DNA from: Acidimicrobiaceae bacterium
Lineage (GTDB): Bacteria > Actinomycetota > Acidimicrobiia > Acidimicrobiales > RAAP-2
Length of the DNA stretch: 64,000 nt
NCBI GenBank assembly: GCA_003133665.1
Contig: PKYK01000030.1
Span: 1-64,000, forward strand
Reading direction: 5' to 3'
Both the position numbers and the translations under genes were made by a program. The notes beneath the pieces were generated by a model that made no database searches, was not told where the DNA came from, and saw only the letters and a list, made by a program, of their open reading frames with translations. Below, piece after piece: positions 10,114-18,566 of the stretch; positions within the stretch are counted from its first letter, which is position 1; each line of letters begins with the position of its first letter.

Positions 10114-11073
10114 ATGATTGTCGTGCACGATGGCGAACCTATCCAACGAGGCGATCGACGAAGCGCGGTGGCGATCGGCGTCTTCGACGGACTGCACTGC
10201 GGTCATCAGAAGGTCGTCGGAGAGATTGAATCGCTCGGTCGCGCCCACGACGCACTCGCCACCGTCGTGACCTTTGATCCCCACCCGGCGCTGATACTCG
10301 CGCCGGACCAGGCCCCAGGACTACTGGCGACAATGGACCAGCGACTCGAAGGTCTGGCGGCCCTGGGGGTCGACCAGGTTCGCGTTCTGACGTTCAACGA
10401 GGACCTCGCCCGGGAGTCGGCCCGGTCGTTCATCGAGCGGGTACTGGTGGGCGAGCTGGACGCCTGTGACATCGTCGTGGGCGAGGACTTCCGGTTCGGC
10501 CACGATCGCCAAGGCGATGTCGCGATGCTGAGCCACGAGGGGCTGCTTCACGGCTTCAGCGTGCACCCAGCGCGGATCCACGGAAGCGACTACCGCTGGA
10601 GTTCGACGGCGGTGCGACGGGCCTTGGTCGACGGGGACCTGGCGAGTGCCAACGACATACTCGGACGCCCCTTCACGCTTCGCGGACGCGTCGGGCACGG
10701 CGACTCCCGTGGGGGAGAACTGGGCTATCCAACGGCCAACGTGGTGCCGTCGATCCACCAACTGCTTCCCCAACTCGGGATCTACGCCGGCGCGGCTCGC
10801 ACGCCCGACCAACGGTGGTGGCCCGCCGCCGTGTCGGTTGGGACGCGGCCGCAGTTCTACGAGGACGGCGCGGTCCTGGTGGAAGCGCACCTCGTGGGGT
10901 TCAGTGACGATCTCTACGAGACGACGATGGATGTGGCCTTCTTGGCCCGACTGCGAGGCGAGATGAAGTTCGCGTCGGTTTCCGAGTTGGTGGCCCAAAT
11001 CGACCGGGATGTGGAGCAATCGCTCGAGATTTACAAGAAATTCTCGCCACAGAGCTCGACACTGCTAAGATAG
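10114..11073 (+). CDS. ribF: Bifunctional riboflavin kinase / FAD synthetase
   Basis: Makes FMN from riboflavin and FAD from FMN, 319 aa. The N-terminal nucleotidyltransferase domain has GVFDGLHCGHQ (about 22-32) and the later SSTAVRRALVDGD; the C-terminal flavokinase domain has GHGDSRGGELGYPTANV. The start at ATG 10114 fits the family length. TAGGTT (10101-10106) ends 7 nt upstream, so an additional leaderless transcript is likely despite the truB-ribF proximity. Confidence 0.95.
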   Translation: MIVVHDGEPIQRGDRRSAVAIGVFDGLHCGHQKVVGEIESLGRAHDALATVVTFDPHPALILAPDQAPGLLATMDQRLEGLAALGVDQVRVLTFNEDLARESARSFIERVLVGELDACDIVVGEDFRFGHDRQGDVAMLSHEGLLHGFSVHPARIHGSDYRWSSTAVRRALVDGDLASANDILGRPFTLRGRVGHGDSRGGELGYPTANVVPSIHQLLPQLGIYAGAARTPDQRWWPAAVSVGTRPQFYEDGAVLVEAHLVGFSDDLYETTMDVAFLARLRGEMKFASVSELVAQIDRDVEQSLEIYKKFSPQSSTLLR

Positions 11074-11157
11074 GTAATCGGTCAGCGACGCTGATCACGT
11101 GGGTCGTCAAGTGGGCGGCTCGCTACGGGACCCCCGACTCATAAGGCACACAACGTT
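11074..11157 (+). promoter_or_regulatory. rpsO leader with small inverted repeats
   Basis: 84 nt between ribF and rpsO. TAAGAT and TAGGTAAT near 11067-11079 could be -10 elements. TCAGC-gac-GCTGA and GGGTC...GACCC can pair. S15 represses its own mRNA through structured leaders in several bacteria, so this is a candidate operator, but no known motif was matched. Confidence 0.3.
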
Positions 11158-11415
11158 ATGGCTGAAAAGCAGCAGATCATCAAGGACTACCAGTCTCACG
11201 CCACGGACACCGGCTCGCCCGAAGTTCAGGTCGCGATTCTGACGGACCGGATCTCGCACCTTACCGAGCATCTGAAGGTCCACAAGGGTGATCATCACAC
11301 CCGTCGTGGACTCATGAAGCTCATTGGCCAACGTCGCCGTTTGCTCGATTACGTGCAGCGCGGCAATGTCGAGCGCTATCGCGCTTTGATCGGTCGTCTC
11401 GGCATTCGTCGCTAG
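11158..11415 (+). CDS. rpsO: 30S ribosomal protein S15
   Basis: Primary 16S rRNA-binding protein of the 30S platform, 85 aa, close to the usual 88-89. Contains [36 protein letters not shown] and the C-terminal [20 protein letters not shown] 11158. The rpsO-pnp neighbourhood is widely conserved. Confidence 0.97.
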   Translation: MAEKQQIIKDYQSHATDTGSPEVQVAILTDRISHLTEHLKVHKGDHHTRRGLMKLIGQRRRLLDYVQRGNVERYRALIGRLGIRR

Positions 11416-11423
11416 CCGACATC

Positions 11424-11446
11424 GCACGTCGACGCCGTCGACGTGC
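11424..11446 (+). terminator. Hairpin in the rpsO-pnp intergenic region
   Basis: A 10-bp perfect stem (11424-11433 with 11437-11446) and 3-nt loop, without a T-run. A second 12-bp palindrome, CCGAGGCCTCGG, follows at about 11456-11467. In other bacteria the pnp leader folds into RNase-processed hairpins used for PNPase autocontrol; this is a candidate equivalent. Confidence 0.5.
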
Positions 11447-11552
11447 TCAACACATCCGAGGCCTCGGAGGCCAGTGGAGAACAGTCGCGTCAGGCGAAGG
11501 TTGCCCACTGGGATCCGGGCGGAGTGTTGCTAACCGCATAAGGAGCACATCC

Positions 11553-14033
11553 ATGACTGACGCAATCCGCGTAAGTAGCCCAATTACGGGCACCGACAAA
11601 ACCCTGAGTTTCGAAGCAGGACACCTCGCACAACTCGCCGATGGCGCCGTAATGGCCCGCATCGGCGACACGATGATGCTGGCCACCGTGGCCGCGTCAC
11701 GCAGCGTGCGCGAAGGTATCGACTTCTTCCCCCTGACCGTCGACATCGAGGAGCGCGCGTACGCCGCGGGCAAGATCCCCGGTGCCTTCTTCCGTCGCGA
11801 AGGGAAGTTGTCCGACCAGGCGATCCTCATCTGTCGACTCATCGACCGCCCGCTGCGTCCCTCGTTCCCCAAGGGATTCCGCAATGAGATCCAGGTCGTC
11901 GGCACGATTTTCAGCGCCGACCAGGAGAACCCGCACGACATCCTGGCCATCAATGCCGCATCCGCCGCATTGATGATCTCCGGTATTCCCTTTGACGGCC
12001 CCATCGGTGCCGTACGCATGGCCTACACCGTCGACGGTGAGTGGGCTCCGCACCCCACCTACGCCGAGGGTGACGCCGCGACGTTCGAGCTCGTGGTCGC
12101 CGGGCGCGCGCTGAGCGACTCGGTCGAGAGCGACATCGCCATCATGATGGTCGAGGCCGGAGGGACCGAAGGGTCGTTCGAGAAGTACGCCGACGGTGCC
12201 CCCAAGGTCAGTGAAGACGTGTTGGCGGCCGGTCTCGAGGCGTCCAAGCTCTGGATCCGCGAGGCGATCAACCTGCAGCGCGATCTCGTGAAGGCCTTCG
12301 TGGCTGAGCGAGGTCCGATCAAGACCATCGAATACCTGACGTTCTCGGACTACCAGGACGACGTCTACGCCCGCGTGGAAGCCGTCGGGGCGAGCGCCCT
12401 GTCCGATGCGAACAAGTTGACGACCAAGCAGGCCCGCGCCGAAGCACTGGACGCGGAAACCGGGCTGATCATCGATCAGCTCAAGGAAGAGTTCCCCGAC
12501 CGTCTCGGCGAGATCAAGGCCGCGGTGAAGTCGATCACCAAGAAGCTGGTACGTCGTCGCATCGTCGAAGAAGGCGTGCGCATCGACGGGCGAGCCGTCA
12601 CGGACATCCGTCCGCTGTCGGCCCAACTGGACCTCTTTCCGATGACCCACGGGTCGGCGCTCTTCCAGCGCGGTGAGACCCAGGTTGTGAACGTGACGAC
12701 GCTCGGCATGCCACGCATGCGCCAGCAGCTCGACACCATCTCGCCTGACGAGTTCCGCCGCTACATGCACCACTACAACTTCCCGCCGTACTCGGTCGGT
12801 GAGACCGGTCGCGTGGGCGCCCCCAAGCGCCGCGAAGTCGGTCACGGTATGTTGGCCGAACGAGCCCTCATCCCCGTACTGCCGAGCGAGCAGGACTTCG
12901 CCTACACCTTGCGTGTGGTCTCTGACGTCATGCAGTCCAACGGCTCGACGTCGATGGCGTCGGTCTGCGGTTCGACGCTGTCGTTGATGGCCGCGGGAGT
13001 TCCGATCAAGGCACCGGTGGCGGGAATCGCGATGGGCCTCGTATACGAAGAGGGCAAGTACGTCACGCTGACCGACATCCTCGGCGCCGAAGACGCCTTC
13101 GGCGACATGGACTTCAAGGTCGCCGGCACTGCCGATGCGGTCACCGCTCTGCAGCTCGACACCAAGATCGACGGCCTCCCGGCCGACGTGTTGTCAAAGG
13201 CCCTTCACCAGGCCTTGGCAGCGCGGCTCGCGATCCTAGAGGTCATCACCAACACGATTGCCGAGCCCCGTAAGGAAGTCGCGGCCGTTGCGCCGAAGAT
13301 CGTTTCGATGGAAATCCCGATCGACAAGATCGGCGAGGTCATCGGACCCAAGGGCAAGGTCATCAACACTCTCCAGCAGGAGACCGGCGCGGACATCGCG
13401 GTTGACGACGACGGCGTCGTCGGAACCGTCACGATCGGTGCCAAGGACGGTCGTGCCGTTGAGGAAGCTCGACGTCGGATCGCCTTGATCCTGGACCCGC
13501 CGACGGCCGAAGTGGGCGCTGTCTACCCCGGCCGTGTGGTCAATCTTGCCAAGTTCGGTGCCTTCGTGAGCATCATGCCGGGGCGTGACGGACTACTGCA
13601 CATCTCCAAGATGGCGCCGCTCAACGGTGGCAAGCGCATTGGTCAGGTGGAGGATGTCCTCGAACTAGGTCAAGCGATTGAAGTTCGTGTTGACGACATC
13701 GATCCTCAGGGCAAGGTTTCGCTGTCGCTCGCTGGTGAGTACGCCAACGTAGCAAGTGACGAGAGTGAAGCACCTCGCGCACCGCGCCCTCCTCGTGACG
13801 GTGGTGACCGCGGGGAGCGCGCTGAGCGTGGCGACCGTGGCGACCGTGGCGACCGTGGCGACCGTGGAGGTCGCGATCGCGACAGCGGGTCACGCAGCAA
13901 GCCCTCGTCGTCCTTTGAGGCGTCCTTTGAGGCTGAACTCGCCGGTGAGATAGGTGACTTGGGACCGGGCGGGCCGTCGTTCTCCGATGGAGACGGTGGC
14001 GCGCGTCGAAGCCCTCGACCACGTCGTCGCTAG
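11553..14033 (+). CDS. pnp: Polyribonucleotide nucleotidyltransferase (PNPase)
   Basis: 3'-5' phosphorolytic exoribonuclease, 826 aa. Two RNase PH domains (about 10-230 and 335-560) flank an alpha-helical domain. KH follows (IDKIGEVIGPKGKVINTLQ, about 590-650), then S1 (GAVYPGRVVNLAKFGAFVSI, about 655-725). Beyond S1 is a roughly 100-residue low-complexity Arg/Gly/Asp tail with tandem RGD repeats, then a short acidic and Arg-rich end. ATG 11553 is preceded by AAGGAG. The RGD/RGG tail probably adds RNA-binding or condensate behaviour, as in other actinobacterial RNases. Confidence 0.96.
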   Translation: MTDAIRVSSPITGTDKTLSFEAGHLAQLADGAVMARIGDTMMLATVAASRSVREGIDFFPLTVDIEERAYAAGKIPGAFFRREGKLSDQAILICRLIDRPLRPSFPKGFRNEIQVVGTIFSADQENPHDILAINAASAALMISGIPFDGPIGAVRMAYTVDGEWAPHPTYAEGDAATFELVVAGRALSDSVESDIAIMMVEAGGTEGSFEKYADGAPKVSEDVLAAGLEASKLWIREAINLQRDLVKAFVAERGPIKTIEYLTFSDYQDDVYARVEAVGASALSDANKLTTKQARAEALDAETGLIIDQLKEEFPDRLGEIKAAVKSITKKLVRRRIVEEGVRIDGRAVTDIRPLSAQLDLFPMTHGSALFQRGETQVVNVTTLGMPRMRQQLDTISPDEFRRYMHHYNFPPYSVGETGRVGAPKRREVGHGMLAERALIPVLPSEQDFAYTLRVVSDVMQSNGSTSMASVCGSTLSLMAAGVPIKAPVAGIAMGLVYEEGKYVTLTDILGAEDAFGDMDFKVAGTADAVTALQLDTKIDGLPADVLSKALHQALAARLAILEVITNTIAEPRKEVAAVAPKIVSMEIPIDKIGEVIGPKGKVINTLQQETGADIAVDDDGVVGTVTIGAKDGRAVEEARRRIALILDPPTAEVGAVYPGRVVNLAKFGAFVSIMPGRDGLLHISKMAPLNGGKRIGQVEDVLELGQAIEVRVDDIDPQGKVSLSLAGEYANVASDESEAPRAPRPPRDGGDRGERAERGDRGDRGDRGDRGGRDRDSGSRSKPSSSFEASFEAELAGEIGDLGPGGPSFSDGDGGARRSPRPRRR
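13831..13866 (+). repeat. Four 9-bp tandem repeats encoding GDR units in the pnp tail
   Basis: Four exact GCGACCGTG units in frame encode the (GDR)n / RGD tract. Exact nucleotide identity indicates slippage-prone DNA, so copy number may vary between strains. Confidence 0.85.
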
Positions 14034-14039
14034 TCTTCG

Positions 14040-14084
14040 CGCGGCCGTGTTGCACCGTCTTTGCGACTGTGCAACACGGCCGCG
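14040..14084 (+). terminator. Intrinsic terminator after pnp
   Basis: A 16-bp perfect stem (14040-14055 with 14069-14084) and 13-nt loop, followed by TTGTTCTTTC. This is the strongest terminator in the first 15 kb and closes the translation/RNA gene cluster. Confidence 0.85.
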
Positions 14085-14108
14085 TTGTTCTTTCGTAGCG
14101 TAGAGAGA

Positions 14109-16844
14109 ATGACGGACGTCTTTCCAACTGCGCCAACGCGTTGGTCGGACTCCACTTTGGGAACGCCGGGGCGTTGGTGGCGACCACTGGGTCGGGCCGA
14201 CCGATGGGCGTTGCTGTGGATCGTCGCTTTGCCGACGGTGCTGTTCGCGATTCCGGCGATGTTCGGTCATCCGGCCATTGCCCAGGACAATCTCATTCAG
14301 AATTTCCCTCTTCGGGTGCTCTCCGGACAGCAGATTGCCAGCGGGCATCTCCCACTTCTCAATCCGCTGGCCAATTCGGGGACTCCGCTGCTCGGGGGAA
14401 TGAACGCCGGTTCATTCTTCCCGCTGACGATGTTGTTCGTCGTTCTGCCGGCAATCCTTTCGTGGGTGTTGAATCTGGTTGCCGTGTACGTGGCGTCCGC
14501 GCTGGGCATGTTCGCCCTCCTTCGTTGGCACGGACTGCGTACTGTGCCGGCACTGGTGCCGGCACTGGTCTATTCCTACAGCGGCGCCATGATTGGTCAA
14601 CTGGTCCACCTCGGGGTGATTCAGGGTTTTGCGCTCCTGCCGTGGATGCTGCTGGCGCTGCTGGCGCTCGCGGCCGCCATCGAGCGCCAGAGTGCCGACA
14701 CAAGCTGGCGCCAGCGTCTGCGCGGTCTGGCGCCCTGCGTGGTGGGTCTCGCGGCCCTCTGGGGATTGACGAACCTTTCCGGCGAACCGCGCGCCATCGC
14801 CGAGATGGAACTGCTGACCTTGATTGTGGGACCTGTGGTGCTGCTGGTCCCCAGCGCCTGGCAACCCTCGACGTGGCGCCACCGAATCCTCTACGTGGGC
14901 GGTGTCGGCACCGGCATCGCGTGGGGGGCGCTCATTGGATTGTCCCAGCTCTTGACGGGTTGGTCGTTCATCAACGTGTCCCAGCGCGCGAGACTCACGT
15001 ACAGATTCTTCGGAGCAGGCTCGCTGCCGGTTCGCTGGACCAGCCTTTTGATGATCCCCGACATCGTGGGGGGCAACGGGATCCTCCACCAACCGAGGTT
15101 CTTCGCGAAGTACAACCTGCCCGAGGTCACCGGCTACGTCGGCGTGCTGGCCCTGGTCGCCACCGCTGGCTTCCTCGCCCAGCTCACCCGGCGGGGATGG
15201 CGGGGCTCGAATCGGAACTACGTCGTCTACGTCGTGCTGATCGCCGTCGGGCTGCTGGCCACGTGGGGCAGTTTCACGCCCCTCGGTCACGTCTTCCAGA
15301 AGATCCCGCTCTTCGGCAGCACGCGCCTGCAGAGCCGAAACATCATTCTCGTGGACCTCGGCCTCACGGCGTTGCTCGGATGGTGGCTGCAACGTCTCGC
15401 TCAACGTGACTTCGTCGGCGCGGGACTCGTGGGACGACGACGGTGGATGACCCTGGCGCCGGCGATCGCTGTCGCCACCCTCTGTGGCGTCGCGCTGGTG
15501 TGGGGCGCGAACGTCGTCGGGTACCTTGGTGCGAAACCGCCCGTAGTGGCCCTGGCGCGTGACCAATTCCCCACGCTCGTGGCGCATCTGCTGGTGGCAC
15601 TCGCCATCGTGGCGCTGCTCGTATGGGCTCGCACGACTCGCCACCTCCTGCGTTGGCTCGTCGCCGTCACGGCGTTCGATGTGGTGTTGCTACTGGCATT
15701 CTGTTCCGTGGGCTTCGTCGCCGGGAAGGTCAACTTCATGCCATCGCGTGCTCACGCCGTTGCCCAGCTCGGCAGTAACGGCCGCTTCGCATTGGTCGAT
15801 CCCACCGGGTCCCATCAGACGGACTTCGAGAATCTGGGCTCACCGAACATGAACGTCTTCACCAAGGTGCCGAGCGTGCAGGGCTACGGATCGCTCGTTA
15901 ACGCCCTGTACGGCAATGTGACGGCCACCCACCCGCTCTTCAGTCTCGATCCCTGTCAATTGGCCGATGGAACATTCCGTCAGCTCCGACTCGCGTCGGT
16001 CGCCGTCTCCACCCAGGAACTCGCGACGCCGTTGTCACACGGAATGTCGGCGTCGCTGGAATGCCTGCCGCTCGTCAGTTCGACTACGACGCAGCGCTAC
16101 TTCGGGCAACTGCTGGCGGTCCGCTCGATCGTGCTCGAGGGCGCCAATGGCCAGTCCATCGCCACGGGCAACGTCAGCGCCCAGTTGCTGAACTCCTTCG
16201 GCAAGCCCTTCGGGGCGGTGATCAGCCAAGTCGGCGCTACGACGATGTCGTTCGACTTCGCCCCGTTCAAGGAGGTGGCGGCGGGCATCGAGGTCTTCGC
16301 GCCGGGCAAGGCGCTCATTGCGTCAACGGTCGTCACGCAACTGGGAGCGCAGACCCCGTCCTACATCTTGACGACCCCGTTCCAATTGGCGTTGTCGTCG
16401 CCGTCGTGGCAGGTCGCCCAGACCACCGGAACGATGACGATCTTCCACGCCACCTCACTGCGCCGCAGCGCCTGGCTGGGCACGAACGCCTCGACCTCTC
16501 GGATCACGAAGATCCGCAACGCCACGTGGGGGGATTCGTGGATCAGCGTCGACGCGACGCACCCGACGGTGCTGAAGCGGTCGATGGAGTGGATCCCGGG
16601 CTGGCGGGCGACGGCCCTCAATGAGAAGACCGGAAGATCGAGATCCCTTGACGTCGTGCGATCCGGGCTCATCCAGCAGGTGATCGTGCCGCCGGGGCCG
16701 TGGACAGTCCACTTCCACTACCACGCACCCCACATCGAACTCGGACTCGCCGGGACGCTGGTCGGTTCGAGCGTCATCGTCACGGCCATCGCGTTCCTAT
16801 GGGGAAGGGTGCCGCGAAGGCGGAACGGTAAGGTACGTTCATGA
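14109..16844 (+). CDS. YfhO-like polytopic membrane protein
   Basis: 911-aa integral membrane protein, resembling the YfhO family of bacterial membrane proteins (GT-C-like architecture, often linked to glycosylation of surface polymers). The first two thirds hold about 12 hydrophobic segments with the motif FPLRVLSGQQIASGHLPLLNP, a loop with FGSTRLQSRNIILVDLG, and then a soluble extracytoplasmic domain, followed by one last C-terminal helix. ATG 14109 is 7 nt after TAGCGT (14096-14101), so the mRNA is probably leaderless. The 3' end overlaps dapB by 4 nt. The substrate is unknown. Confidence 0.75.
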   Translation: MTDVFPTAPTRWSDSTLGTPGRWWRPLGRADRWALLWIVALPTVLFAIPAMFGHPAIAQDNLIQNFPLRVLSGQQIASGHLPLLNPLANSGTPLLGGMNAGSFFPLTMLFVVLPAILSWVLNLVAVYVASALGMFALLRWHGLRTVPALVPALVYSYSGAMIGQLVHLGVIQGFALLPWMLLALLALAAAIERQSADTSWRQRLRGLAPCVVGLAALWGLTNLSGEPRAIAEMELLTLIVGPVVLLVPSAWQPSTWRHRILYVGGVGTGIAWGALIGLSQLLTGWSFINVSQRARLTYRFFGAGSLPVRWTSLLMIPDIVGGNGILHQPRFFAKYNLPEVTGYVGVLALVATAGFLAQLTRRGWRGSNRNYVVYVVLIAVGLLATWGSFTPLGHVFQKIPLFGSTRLQSRNIILVDLGLTALLGWWLQRLAQRDFVGAGLVGRRRWMTLAPAIAVATLCGVALVWGANVVGYLGAKPPVVALARDQFPTLVAHLLVALAIVALLVWARTTRHLLRWLVAVTAFDVVLLLAFCSVGFVAGKVNFMPSRAHAVAQLGSNGRFALVDPTGSHQTDFENLGSPNMNVFTKVPSVQGYGSLVNALYGNVTATHPLFSLDPCQLADGTFRQLRLASVAVSTQELATPLSHGMSASLECLPLVSSTTTQRYFGQLLAVRSIVLEGANGQSIATGNVSAQLLNSFGKPFGAVISQVGATTMSFDFAPFKEVAAGIEVFAPGKALIASTVVTQLGAQTPSYILTTPFQLALSSPSWQVAQTTGTMTIFHATSLRRSAWLGTNASTSRITKIRNATWGDSWISVDATHPTVLKRSMEWIPGWRATALNEKTGRSRSLDVVRSGLIQQVIVPPGPWTVHFHYHAPHIELGLAGTLVGSSVIVTAIAFLWGRVPRRRNGKVRS

Positions 16845-17611
16845 AGCGCATCGCAATCGTGGGCGGCGCCGGTCGCATGGGCCAGGCCATGGCCCTGGGT
16901 CTGGGCAGTCAAGGCGACTTCACGGTGGCGACACTCGTCGACGTGCACGAGCCTCATGAGAAGTTCGGTGCCGACTCCGTTCGCCGGATCGACGACGTGG
17001 ATCCTTCGCTCGTCGATGCCGTCGTCGATTTCTCCATTCCCGAGAGCGTGGTGTCTTCGGCCAAGTGGTGTGGGGCGCACGCGATTCCCCTCGTGATCGG
17101 AACGACCGGCCTGAGCCCCGATCAGCGCGCCGCGGTCGAAGAGGCGAGTCGGACGACCCGGATCGTCATGGCGTCGAACTTCTCGGTGGGCGCCGTGCTG
17201 TCGGAGCGATTCGCCGCCTTAGCCGCTCCCTATTTCGACCGGGTCGAGATCATCGAGCTTCATCACGACATGAAGGTGGACGCGCCGTCGGGAACGTCGC
17301 TCGCCGCCGCGCACGCGATCGTCGACGCGCGAGCCAGTGCGGGTCTCGACCCGATGGTCGATCCGACGACGCGACACACGCTCGAAGGAGCGCGCGGCGC
17401 CGATGCGGGTGACGGCGTGCGGGTCCACTCGGTGCGGCTGCCGGGTCTCGTCGCGCACCAGGAGATCCTCTTCGGGGGCCCCGGTGAGGGCCTTACGATC
17501 CGCCACGACTCGTTCGACCGTCAGAGCTTCGTGCACGGCGTGGCGCTGGCGCTGGGCTCGCTCGACTCGAGTCCGGGTTTCACGCTGGGCATTGACTCGT
17601 TCGTCAAGTAG
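16841..17611 (+). CDS. dapB: 4-hydroxy-tetrahydrodipicolinate reductase
   Basis: NAD(P)H-dependent step of lysine/DAP synthesis, 256 aa. Rossmann motif GGAGRMGQA at the N-terminus; catalytic/substrate motif ELHHDMKVDAPSGTS near residues 142-156. ATG 16841 overlaps the previous stop (ATGA), yet TAAGGT (16829-16834) lies exactly 6 nt upstream, so it may also have its own leaderless promoter inside the YfhO-like gene. dapA follows 58 nt later. Confidence 0.96.
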   Translation: MKRIAIVGGAGRMGQAMALGLGSQGDFTVATLVDVHEPHEKFGADSVRRIDDVDPSLVDAVVDFSIPESVVSSAKWCGAHAIPLVIGTTGLSPDQRAAVEEASRTTRIVMASNFSVGAVLSERFAALAAPYFDRVEIIELHHDMKVDAPSGTSLAAAHAIVDARASAGLDPMVDPTTRHTLEGARGADAGDGVRVHSVRLPGLVAHQEILFGGPGEGLTIRHDSFDRQSFVHGVALALGSLDSSPGFTLGIDSFVK

Positions 17612-17669
17612 TGAGTCACGACCCGGCGCGCGCCGTCAGACGCCAAGCCATCACTGGTAACTTCAACGT

Positions 17670-18566
17670 ATGACTTCACCTCGATTGGGAACCGTGCTGA
17701 CCGCGATGGTGACGCCATTTGCGCCCGACGGCGGCGTCGACTTCGACGTCGCCGCCCAGCTGGCGAAGTTCCTCGTCGCTGAGGGCAGCGACGGGCTGGT
17801 GGTCGCGGGATCGACGGGCGAAGGCACCGCGCTCTCCGACGACGAGAAGATGGACCTCTTCGCCTGCGTGGCCCAGGCGGTCAGGGTGCCGGTGCTCGCG
17901 GGATCCACGTCATCTGACACCGCTCGTTCGGTGGCGCTCACGAGCCGGGTCGCCGCCACCGGGGTCGCCGGGGTGCTGGCCACGACTCCGGCGTACGCGC
18001 GACCCAGCCAAGCGGGTATCGCCGCGCATCTCGGTGCCGTCGCCGACAGTACGGGCCTGCCGATCATGCTCTACGACATTCCCTCGCGCACCGGGCGAAA
18101 GATCGCCTCGGCGACGACCATCGACCTCGTGCGCAGTCACTCGAACGTGACTGCGTTGAAGGACGCCTCCGCCGACTTGGCTGCGGCCGCGCATACCAAG
18201 GCGGTGCTGGGCGACCGACTCGACCTCTACAGCGGGGACGACGCGCTGCTGCTGCCGTTCATGGCCGTCGGGGCGGTGGGCATCGTCTCGGTCGCGGCCC
18301 ACTGGGCCGGGCCCGAGTTCGCCGCCATGGTTCGCTCGGTCGAGCGCGGTGACTGGGAGCAGGCTCGGGCGTTGAACGAGCGCCTGGCGTCGAGTTGCGC
18401 GTTCGAGAGCACCGAGTCGTACCCGAATCCCTTGCCGGCCAAGGCCGCGATGCGCGTCCTCGGGATCGCGGTGGGCCAGTGCCGGCTACCGCTCGGTCCG
18501 AGCGACGAGACCCTGGACGGCGCCGCGATGGACATCGTCGCTGCGCTGCGAGCCGCACGTGGCTAA
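17670..18566 (+). CDS. dapA: 4-hydroxy-tetrahydrodipicolinate synthase
   Basis: Aldolase condensing pyruvate and aspartate semialdehyde, first committed DAP step; 298 aa. It has GSTGEGTALSDDEK, the tyrosine motif MLYDIPSRTG and the Schiff-base lysine in VTALKDAS (about residue 165). TAACTT (17658-17663) is 6 nt before ATG 17670, giving a leaderless start. The 3' end overlaps rnj by 8 nt, the usual dapA-rnj actinobacterial pair. Confidence 0.96.
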   Translation: MTSPRLGTVLTAMVTPFAPDGGVDFDVAAQLAKFLVAEGSDGLVVAGSTGEGTALSDDEKMDLFACVAQAVRVPVLAGSTSSDTARSVALTSRVAATGVAGVLATTPAYARPSQAGIAAHLGAVADSTGLPIMLYDIPSRTGRKIASATTIDLVRSHSNVTALKDASADLAAAAHTKAVLGDRLDLYSGDDALLLPFMAVGAVGIVSVAAHWAGPEFAAMVRSVERGDWEQARALNERLASSCAFESTESYPNPLPAKAAMRVLGIAVGQCRLPLGPSDETLDGAAMDIVAALRAARG

